From NCBI GenBank assembly GCA_023362775.1, contig JALMGJ010000020.1, positions 558,001 through 622,000 of the forward strand: a DNA stretch of 64,000 nucleotides, in the 5' to 3' direction. This DNA is from Charina bottae (taxonomy: Eukaryota; Chordata; Lepidosauria; Squamata; Charinaidae). The position numbers were made by a program, and so were the translations under genes. The notes under the pieces are model-generated. The model was not told where the DNA came from. It did no database searches and saw nothing but the letters and a program-made list of their open reading frames with translations. Of the stretch, positions 56,726 through 64,000 are shown piece by piece. How positions within the stretch are numbered: the first letter of the stretch is position 1; every line of letters begins with the position of its first letter.

Positions 56726-57050
56726 AGAGAGGTCCCATTCACACCATGCCTGTGCCTTTATTCAAAAGAAGATCAGGGGAGACATTTAACCAGGTTTGCC
56801 ATGTCCTCCTGGGTTCATTGTTTTGATGGTTAGAATGCAAAGACTAGGGGTGGGGAGCAAGGAGAACCTATCCATTATAGGGTCATAAAATGAAGGAAAA
56901 AAGCCTAATTCCCTGAATCAGGGTGGGGTGGGGGGCTAAATAGAATGTTTTACTTCAAAAGTTTCCAGAAAAGAGCCTGATTTTAGGTCTTTTAACATTA
57001 GTTATTTCAGGAATGTTCACTGTCTACTTGACAGTTGTTTATAATGGAGT
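56726..57050. other. No gene seen
   Basis: Nothing recognised. Confidence 0.5.
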
Positions 57051-57060
57051 TGTACAAACT

Positions 57061-57305
57061 TTGATAGCAAAGCCTACCCCATGTATTCGTCGTTCTTGTT
57101 CAGGCAGTCCTTTCCAAAAGAAGGTATAACCTCCTTTTTCTTCCTTCAACTGTCCTTCTCCTGCTCTTCGAGTTTCTTGGAGTGCTGCTATATCAATATT
57201 AAAACGTCTCAGCTCCCTTGCAATAATGGCAGTCCTACGTTCAGGTCGTTCACTATCCATATTGTCTTGCAGTGTCCGTATATTCCATGTTCCAAAATTC
57301 ATGTA
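57061..57305 (-). pseudogene. N-terminal endonuclease piece of the RTE-like ORF (inverted)
   Basis: Read on the minus strand from ATG at 57305: MNFGTWNIRTLQDNMDSERP (the WNIR box of APE endonucleases), ARELRRFNIDIAALQETRRA (the catalytic Glu in LQET), KGGYTFFWKGLPEQ and GVGFAIK, after which it runs into the flank. A tract of ~18 A residues directly precedes the ATG. An in-frame extension upstream to 57530 is open but reads like 5' UTR. These residues belong in front of the plus-strand EN segment at ~57990. Confidence 0.88.
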
Positions 57306-57990
57306 TTTTTTTTTTTTTTTTTTACGACCGCTAGATGGTGACCCCACTGGTCGCGGTAATCCAGTCAGGGAGAAAATGAGGCAGACTATGTTTAGGGCAC
57401 CTTTTCTAGCCCCCTCCCCATATGGGGTGAGCAGAGTGGATCCTAAATAGGGCTGCTCAGTCGTGGATACAGCTGCCGAACTACTCAACTGCCTCGATCC
57501 TTGAGTCAGGGCGACTGAATCCGTATCCACCGCCCATGTGCTGGTCCATGACTAGGAGCTTCCGGATTTCACAGTCCTGCCCCCGTTGCCATTCGTCAGT
57601 CGCCATGGGACTTTTGGTTGTTTTGGGTTTGGTGTGGTTGGAAGACGCCTGTGCGTGAATTTGTTTTATGTGTGGAGATCGGTGCACAACGATCAGCACA
57701 CAACCTTCACAGAAAAAGGCTCTAATCCAATGGCATGGATACCATGACGATTGGTGACCTTTTGTCTGCTGCAGCCTTCATCCGCCTTCACAGCCGTTGT
57801 AACAATACACCTTGTTATCTTCCGCCTGTTCTGCCGTTGAGGACTTTCTTGGATCGTTCTTTGTCTGGTTCCTCCCCCTGGACCTTACCGCCATGGGTGA
57901 CCCTGCCAGGAGTACATGACTCCCGACGGCTTCGCTCACAGGGTTCATTGGGAACACACAAGCCCACTCACCACAACAAGGTGACGATAC
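57306..57990 (-). mobile_element. 5' UTR of the RTE-like LINE, inverted
   Basis: On the minus strand it begins near CACCTTGTTGTGGTGAGTGG and contains GGGAGTCATGTACTCCTGGC, AGGGTCACCCATGGCGG and CAGACAAAGAACGATCC. I recall this block from the 5' regions of RTE-like elements in other animals. It ends at the A-rich tract before the ORF. About 690 bp, so the copy probably reaches the true 5' end of the element. Internal promoter function is likely by family but not shown by sequence. Confidence 0.7.
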
Positions 57991-60881
57991 TCTCAACTCT
58001 GCGAATAAAACTCGCCAAAAACCAACAGGCAACTATCCTAAGTGCTTACGCACCAACACTAGATGCAGATGAGGATATCAAGGAAAAATTTTATACCCAG
58101 CTGGACACCATCTTATCAGAGATACCAAAGGAGGATAAAATTATCCTCCAGGGCGATTTCAATGCAAGAGTTGGGCGTGATTTTGATTTGTGGCCAGGGA
58201 TCATTGGGAAAGAAGGAGTTGACAACAGCAACACGAATGGAATCTTACTTCTGACTAAATGTGCAGAGCATAACCTTGTCATTACTAACACACTCTTTCG
58301 CCAGAAAAATAAATTTAAAACATCATGGAAGCACCCACGGTCGAAGCACTGGCATCTTTTAGATTATGTAATTGTCCGTGCTAGAGATCGCCGTGATGTA
58401 CTTCTCACCAGAGCCATGACGAGCGCCGATGACTGCTGGACAGACCATCGATTAATTCGATCCACGATGGCCATAAAGATTGTCCCTCATCGTAGGCTCC
58501 AAGGAAGAAAACCAAGGCGTAAAATGAATACACTGACCCTTCAAGATCCTATCAAACGAGCTTGCTTTCAATCAACTCTCAAGGAACATCTGCCTATGGA
58601 ACTTCCTGAAAATGTTGAGGAACACTGGACTAAATTGAAGACTTCTATTATTTCAGCCTGTGAACAAACTATCGGATACCAGACTAAGAGACATCAGGAC
58701 TGGTTTGATGAGAACGATAGTGAGATTGAACATATTATTGACAAGAAAAGGAAAGCCTTCCAGATATGGCAAAAAGATATTAACTGTGCCGTTAAGAAAA
58801 AAATCTACGCCAGTGCAAAGGCAGAAGTCCAAAGAAGAACTAGAGAACTTAAGAACATATGGTGGATAAAAAAAGCCCAAGAAACCCAACATTTTGCAGA
58901 TGCTCATGATGCACGGGGCTTTTTTAATGCTATAAAGGCCATCTATGGACCAACAAACCATGGTACAAATCCCTTACGCTCAGTAGATGGTGCTAAACTT
59001 CTAAAGGACAAAGAGTCTATTGCACTGCGCTGGAAAGAGCATTACTACAATCTCCTTAATCGTCACTCCACTGTGGCTGATGAAGTCTTCTTGCAAATCC
59101 CACAAAAACAAATAAGAAATGAGCTTGCAGTACCCCCTAGTTTGGAGGAAGTCAGCAAAGCCACTAAACAAATGAAAAATAACAAAGCTAGTGGACCTGA
59201 TGGGATTCCTGCTGAAGTCTTTAAAGAAGGCGGGCCTGAACTTACACAACAACTTCATAAGCTCATCGAAAAAATCTGGATGAGGGAGGAGATTCCAGCA
59301 GACTTTAGGGATGCCATAATTATCACTCTCTTTAAAAAGGGTGATAGAACAGACTGTGGAAACTATCGAGGCATCTCCCTTCTAGCCACAGCAGGCAAAA
59401 TCCTGGCAAAGATCATCGCAAACCGTCTCCTATCTGTATCAGAAGACATCCTCCCTGAAACGCAAAATGGCTTCCGCCCTTCCAGGGGAACAGTGGATAT
59501 GATCTTCACTGCACGACAGCTTCAAGAAAAATGCAAGGAGCAAAACCGCCCTCTGTACATGGCGTTTATTGATCTGACTAAAGCTTTTGATACTGTAAAT
59601 CGTACTGCTCTCTGGACCATCCTTCTGAAAATCGGATGCCCCGATAAATTTGTGAACATCTTGCGGTTACTCCATGAAGACATGATGGCAACAATCCTGA
59701 ATAACAATGGCTCTCAAAGCGATCCATTTAAAGTGGAATCCGGCGTTAAACAGGGATGTGTTATTGCTCCAACCTTATTCGCTATCTTCATCGCTATGAT
59801 TATGCACCTTGTTGAAGAGAAACTTCCTACTGGTGTAGAAATTATATATCGAACAGATGGAAAGCTTTTTAATCTTAGTAGGCTGAAAGCAAAAAATAAG
59901 GTAATTGCAACTTCTGTTATAGAACTTCAATATGCTGATGATAACGTAGTCTGTGCACACTCCAAGGAAGATCTTCAAACTATCCTAAACATCTTTGCAG
60001 AAGCATATGAAAAACTCGGCCTCTCGATTAACATTAAAAAAACCAAAGTGCTTTACCAGCAAGTTCGAACCAATCCCTCCGCAGCGCCATCAATCCAGCT
60101 TAAAGGTGTGTCACTAGAAAATGTCGATCACTTTTCTTATCTCGGCAGCCACCTATCTACAAAAGCCGACATCGACGCTGAAATTCAGCATCGCCTGAGC
60201 TCTGCGAGTGTAGCTTTCTCCCGAATGAAGCGTAGAGTGTTTGAGGATCGGGACATTCGCAGGGAGACCAAAATGCTTGTTTACAAAGCCATTGTACTAC
60301 CAACCCTTCTGTACGCCTGTGAAACATGGACCCTCTACAAATGCCACCTCCAACTTCTTGAAAGATTCCATCAACGCTGCCTCCGAAAAATTCTGCAAAT
60401 TACTTGGGAAGATAGGCGGACTAATGTTAGCGTATTAGAAGAAGCGAAAACCACCAGCATTGAAACAATGATCATCCAACATCAACTTCGCTGGACCGGT
60501 CATGTTGTTCGAATGCCTGACCATCGTCTTCCAAAGCAGCTACTTTACTCCCAACTTAAGAATGGAAAACGGAATATTGGTGGACAGCAAAAGAGATTCA
60601 AAGATACTCTCAAAGCTAATTTAAAAAAATGTAATATCAGCATTGAGAACTGGGAAGCCCTAACTCATGAGCGTTTCAATTGGAGGTCAGCCTTTATTAA
60701 TGGCGCTATGGACTTTGAAGAAGCACGAGTACAGGGCGAAAGGGAGAAAAGAGCTAAAAGGAAGGCACGTCAGGCAAACCCTCATCATGACCGTCTCCCA
60801 CCCGGAAACCTATGCCCCCACTGTGGGAGGTTGTGCGGATCCAGAATTGGCCTTTACAGCCACTTACGGATCCACCGTTAA
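57990..60881 (+). CDS. RTE-like EN (C-terminal part) + RT + C2H2 finger, open frame
   Basis: The frame is open from 57735 to 60881 (1048 codons), but codons 1 to ~84 are antisense 5' UTR; real LINE protein starts near TLRIKLAKNQQ. EN: GDFNARVG (~140) and WTDHRLI (~235). RT: KNNKASGPDGIPAEVF (~480), GNYRGISLLATAGK (~540), ETQNGFRPSRGTVDM (~575), MAFIDLTKAFDTV (motif A, ~610), GVKQGCVIAPTLFAIF (motif B, ~670), LQYADDNVVCA (motif C, YADD at ~733), FSYLGSHLS (~800). C-terminus: LLYACETWTLY, LRWTGHVVRMPDHRLPKQ and, as the last ~22 residues, a C2H2 finger (C-x2-C-x12-H-x3-H). No stop or frameshift occurs in the RT, so the inversion is the only obvious lesion. Single-ORF design and EN/RT style are RTE-like; the exact clade is not settled. 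Confidence 0.9.
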   Translation, partial: LSTLRIKLAKNQQATILSAYAPTLDADEDIKEKFYTQLDTILSEIPKEDKIILQGDFNARVGRDFDLWPGIIGKEGVDNSNTNGILLLTKCAEHNLVITNTLFRQKNKFKTSWKHPRSKHWHLLDYVIVRARDRRDVLLTRAMTSADDCWTDHRLIRSTMAIKIVPHRRLQGRKPRRKMNTLTLQDPIKRACFQSTLKEHLPMELPENVEEHWTKLKTSIISACEQTIGYQTKRHQDWFDENDSEIEHIIDKKRKAFQIWQKDINCAVKKKIYASAKAEVQRRTRELKNIWWIKKAQETQHFADAHDARGFFNAIKAIYGPTNHGTNPLRSVDGAKLLKDKESIALRWKEHYYNLLNRHSTVADEVFLQIPQKQIRNELAVPPSLEEVSKATKQMKNNKASGPDGIPAEVFKEGGPELTQQLHKLIEKIWMREEIPADFRDAIIITLFKKGDRTDCGNYRGISLLATAGKILAKIIANRLLSVSEDILPETQNGFRPSRGTVDMIFTARQLQEKCKEQNRPLYMAFIDLTKAFDTVNRTALWTILLKIGCPDKFVNILRLLHEDMMATILNNNGSQSDPFKVESGVKQGCVIAPTLFAIFIAMIMHLVEEKLPTGVEIIYRTDGKLFNLSRLKAKNKVIATSVIELQYADDNVVCAHSKEDLQTILNIFAEAYEKLGLSINIKKTKVLYQQVRTNPSAAPSIQLKGVSLENVDHFSYLGSHLSTKADIDAEIQHRLSSASVAFSRMKRRVFEDRDIRRETKMLVYKAIVLPTLLYACETWTLYKCHLQLLERFHQRCLRKILQITWEDRRTNVSVLEEAKTTSIETMIIQHQLRWTGHVVRMPDHRLPKQLLYSQLKNGKRNIGGQQKRFKDTLKANLKKCNISIENWEALTHERFNWRSAFINGAMDFEEARVQGEREKRAKRKARQANPHHDRLPPGNLCPHCGRLCGSRIGLYSHLRIHR

Positions 60882-60942
60882 AATTTTACCTTTGGAAGAC
60901 AATCTTACTCGGCTACGAGTGATCGCCAATGATGTACAAACT

Positions 60943-62030
60943 AATAATGATTTTACTATTTCTATAATTGCTGTATAACAGCTATAAACATAGTTCATAC
61001 AGTGTAGAGGGGCCTGAAGCATAAGGTTTACATCAAAGGGATTCCAGAGAACAGCCTAATTTAAGGCCTCTTGATAAGTTCTTCACTCAGGAAGTAAGTG
61101 AGATAACAGTGAGAGAGAGGAAATGGAGAGAGGAGCAGACAGTTTGCAAAAGTTGTAAGATTCAAAAAGGAAAGGAACCATGAGACATTACAGTTGGGGG
61201 AGATTCCATGATAAGAAAAGTGACTGCTTAATTTGTTTAAATTATTTTACATTGCAATATTTTATATCTATATGGAAAAATTACACTAATGCAGTGTTTG
61301 AAAAAGTATACTTATTGCAGATTATTGACTTCTCAGAACGTGGTGCCTCAACTGAATTTTCAAATCCAATTGACTTTCTGAATGAAAGCACTGAATCCAT
61401 TCTAAGAGCTGAATTGAATTGTAGGCCACCAATTTAAATCAGTTTGATGCTTGAATGGAGTTTTTGGTGCTTCTAATCTTGGCAATACAGTAATAGAGCA
61501 GTTACTCCCGCAGTGGAGAAAGTTGAGGGGGGATGATGGCTTCTCTGAGCAGACATGACCCACTGGCCAATACGTTTCATCATCTCAGTAAATCCTCTGA
61601 CTCTCAGTTCCACTTTAAGATGAGTTGTGTTCTTGCTTCTTTATGCTGCTAATCTTTTTCTCATTCTTTGCTAGAATTGGCTTCCTTCTGCAGTGGCTTT
61701 GTTTCAAAAGAGCCTGAGAAAGGCAGCTACTCAGCTGTTGCCTCTTTGCTGGGTCTGTTCAGTTGCAGGATCTGCAACCGTGATGGAAGAATATCTATCT
61801 CTCCGTGCCTGTCTTGTCATAATGATCCAGCTGGATTGTTGTCTGCAAGAGTACAAGAAATGGGTAGTTTTTTTTTTTTTTTTGCTTTTCCCATGCCTGC
61901 AAAGGCCCACTTCCTGTACAGCTTCACTTTGTGCAATCATGAACTTGGCCTGGCACTGTCTGTTTCTTTGCCAGCCTGCCCATCTCTGCCAGCTTCACTG
62001 CCTGCCTTTCCTGCTTCCACCTACCCACCT
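60943..62030. other. No gene seen
   Basis: A 15-T run lies at 61868-61882. Frames at 61668-62187 are shaped by the microsatellite beyond and carry no motifs. Confidence 0.5.
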
Positions 62031-62043
62031 GCCTGTCAGTTCC

Positions 62044-62105
<62 letters not shown>

Positions 62106-62499
62106 ATCTATCTATCTATCATTCATTCATTCATTCATTCATTCATTCATTCATTTTCTATCTCACCCTTATTATTTTTATAAATAACTCAAGGCGGCGA
62201 ACATACCTAATACTCCTTCCTCCTCCTGTTTTCCCCACAACAACAACCCTGTGAGGTGAGTTGGGCTGAGAGAGAGTGACTGGCCCAAGGTCACCCAGTC
62301 AGCTTTCATGCCTAAGGTGGGACTAGAACTCTCAGTCTCCTGGTTTGCTATTGGCTCCTTCCTAGGGCTGAGAGAGAGTGACTGGCCCAGGGCCACCCAG
62401 CCGGCTTTCATGCCGAAGGCAGGACTAGAACTCAGTCTCCTGATTTCTAGCCCTGAGCCTTAACCACTAGACCAAACTGGCTCTATGCCTGCCAGTTCC
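62031..62499 (-). mobile_element. Composite tRNA-SINE (second copy) with TSD and microsatellite tail
   Basis: Minus strand: AGAGCCAGTTTGGTCTAGTG, GAGTTCTAGTCCTGCC, CCCTGGGCCAGTCACTCTC, GCCCTAGGAAGGAGCCAATA, GCAAACC, then a second CAGGAGACTGAGAGTTCTAG and body, GGTATGTTCGCCGCCTTGAG, AATAATAAGGGTGAGATAG, and the array (AATG)n(ATAG)n. TSD GCCTGTCAGTTCC (62031-62043) versus GCCTGCCAGTTCC (62487-62499), one mismatch. Same internal junction as at 39.8 kb. Confidence 0.88.
62044..62154 (+). repeat. (CTAT)n and (CATT)n microsatellite
   Basis: Two adjacent tetranucleotide arrays grown from the SINE tail. Confidence 0.95.
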
Positions 62500-63305
62500 A
62501 TTATCTTCCAATAAGATTGACACTTACTCTGATGGTACTGGGCACAGTAGACAGGCTGACACAGGAGGAGCAAGCAGTGACACATCTGCCCATTCTTTGG
62601 ACCATCAAAGTCAACAGCCCAGCCCACTGGGCACACAATTAAACAATTAAAAATAAATAATTTTGCCTTTGAATCTCAAAGAGCAAAATCAGATTGAATC
62701 AAGCCATTTTGGAACCTTGAACCTACTATTTGAATCAGACATCGCTAATTCACAGAGGCCTAATTTCTCATTAAATGCACAAGGTGAGAATATACTGCCA
62801 CTGTGAAGAGTCCAACTCATATTTGATTTGTGTATTTTCTGGAAGACTAGTAATCTGATGGTATTTTTGAATTGCACATGACTTAGGTTATTTATTTTGG
62901 GATATGTGGGGACAGCAGGCTTTTCTGGTGTACGATAACATGGCACAAAAATCTGAAGAAATCACTGAGAATGAACACCGTAATAATTCAGGGTTCTTCC
63001 TTTCAAAGAGCCATCAAGTGGAAATAAACAACCCAAAGAATCTGCCTTTTCAGACTAACCCAATTTATTAAAAGGCTAGATTTTGCTAAAGCTTATGCCT
63101 TTTAAGAAAATTTGTTAGTTTGAAGAGGTACTGCCAGACTTCTTCCAATTTGGGCTAAAACAGTCTCTCTCTACAATGTCTTCAAATGGAAATTGTATCT
63201 GTGTGAATAGTACTTCCCTTCTGTGTATTGATTTGCCATCTAGATTGCCATCTCCATCTCAGTGCAATTTTTATGTAGGGATTCTTGCGCAATTCTAGAG
63301 CAAGC
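62500..63305. other. No gene seen
   Basis: Nothing recognised. Confidence 0.5.
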
Positions 63306-63666
63306 AGTAGAAGAGTAAGGTAAAAGTAAAGGTTCCCCCCGCACATTTGTGCAGTCGTGTCCGACTCTAGGGGCCGGTGCTCATCTCCATTTGTTAGCCG
63401 AGGAGCCAGCGTTGTCCGGAGACGCTTCCACGGTCATGTGGCCGGCATGACGCATGCGGAACGCTGTTACCTACCCACCGAAGTGGTACCTATTCATCTA
63501 CTTGCATTTGCATGCTTTCGAATTGCTAGGTTGGCAAGAGCTGGAGCTAGTGCGGGAGCTCACTCCGTCACGCAGGGCTAGGGATTCGAACCTCCAAACT
63601 TGCGATCTTCCGATCAACAAGCCTGGCGTCTTACCTGCTGAGCCACCACGCCCCTTAGTAGAAGAG
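63306..63666 (-). mobile_element. Sauria-type SINE, full length, with 10-bp TSD
   Basis: Complete copy (about 63316-63656) on the minus strand with A box (GTGGCTCAGCAGGTAAG), B box (GGTTCGAATCCC), body, BovB-like AGAGTCGGACACGACTGC and tail. AGTAGAAGAG is duplicated at 63306-63315 and 63657-63666. Both pol III boxes are intact apart from single changes. Confidence 0.92.
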
Positions 63667-64000
63667 CAGTTGATGCAAATAAATGACAGACGGAGATTTT
63701 CAAAGATGCAATCTCAAGGTTTGCCTGTAAAGCAGGATTTTTTTTAAATTGAGGGGATCTCACTGGTACGGGCTTCCAAATCTCCTCTGCAAGGTATTAG
63801 ACCTTCCATAGTTCAAATGTGATATACATTTGAGGGGGGCAATAATAATTTGTGCTGCAAAATGGTCATACTTACGGTAGGTATTTAGAATCCCAAGGCT
63901 TCCTTAAAAGCACATGTGTTTATTCTGGAACAGAATTTAGAAATTTTCAAAATGATTCCCCTCTCCCCCCCATCCCCCCACCCCCGCTTCTTGGACTGCA
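63667..64000. other. No gene seen
   Basis: Ends in a C-rich tract near 63958-63987. Nothing else recognised. Confidence 0.5.

Larger units (their letters stand above)
57051..60942 (+). mobile_element. RTE-like LINE with inverted 5' end and 10-bp TSD
   Basis: TGTACAAACT is duplicated at 57051-57060 and 60933-60942, so the insertion is 57061-60932 (3.87 kb). The right part (~57990-60932) is on the plus strand: rest of EN, RT, C-terminal finger and short 3' UTR ending GATCGCCAATGA. The left part (57061-~57990) is on the minus strand: 5' UTR and then the first ~80 residues of the EN. About 25 codons between the two EN pieces are lost at the joint. This is what twin priming during target-primed reverse transcription produces. 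The 3' end equals that of the copy at 10.04 kb. Confidence 0.92.

Noticed and set aside
57735..57989. First ~84 codons of the 1048-codon frame as part of the LINE protein
   Set aside because: This stretch is the antisense of the element's 5' UTR, joined in frame by the inversion. The authentic N-terminus is on the opposite strand at 57305-57061.
61668..62187. Two overlapping ~165-residue frames ending in YLSI repeats
   Set aside because: The C-terminal halves are microsatellite and SINE, and the N-terminal halves show no family motif.

Overview
The window looks like intergenic or intronic DNA of a squamate reptile (snake or lizard). The evidence is the repeat mix: BovB (RTE) LINE pieces, tRNA-headed SINEs ending in a BovB-like tail (Sauria-type SINE), L2/CR1-clade LINEs, 5S-rRNA-derived SINEs, small hAT elements and many tetranucleotide microsatellites. 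I found no convincing host protein-coding exon. Every long open frame with recognisable protein belongs to a retrotransposon. The one candidate for host regulatory DNA is a CpG-rich patch near 8.0-8.6 kb.

Layout: 1-6 kb holds a dead L2-like LINE (minus), a complete Sauria-type SINE with target-site duplication (TSD), and a tRNA-SINE. 7-11 kb holds a 5S-derived SINE, the CpG-rich patch, a CR1 remnant and a 3' fragment of a young RTE-like LINE. 11-21 kb is a repeat cluster: GC-rich hAT element, two L1-like 3' ends (one with an 18-bp TSD), Penelope-like palindromic pieces, a perfect 45-bp foldback, a truncated Sauria SINE, a 5S SINE, L2 copy B and a 105-bp hAT hairpin. 21-26.6 kb is mostly plain, apart from a hAT element resembling mammalian MER1. 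26.6-32.1 kb has a Jockey/CR1-group LINE bounded by a 12-bp TSD, two Sauria SINEs, a second GC-rich hAT and a BovB copy with a 5' inversion and a 14-bp TSD. 32-45 kb is mostly unique DNA with old L2 remnants and SINEs. 45-57 kb has two younger L2-like LINEs (copies C and D) and two palindromic Penelope-like elements with hammerhead-like motifs. 57.06-60.93 kb is a nearly complete RTE-like LINE with its 5' end inverted. 61-64 kb holds a composite SINE and a full Sauria SINE.

How the parts relate: the LINEs supply endonuclease and reverse transcriptase, and the SINEs carry tails that match them. Sauria-type SINEs and one form of the GTTTGG-headed SINE end like BovB. The other form of that SINE ends like the L2-like LINE. 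Two independent RTE-clade insertions (57 kb and 31.6 kb) show the internal inversion expected from twin priming, both with perfect TSDs. The most notable items are the inverted RTE-like LINE, the TSD-flanked palindromes with hammerhead-ribozyme-like cores, a composite SINE present twice with the same junction, and the MER1-like hAT. All family names come from memory of the families; no search was run.
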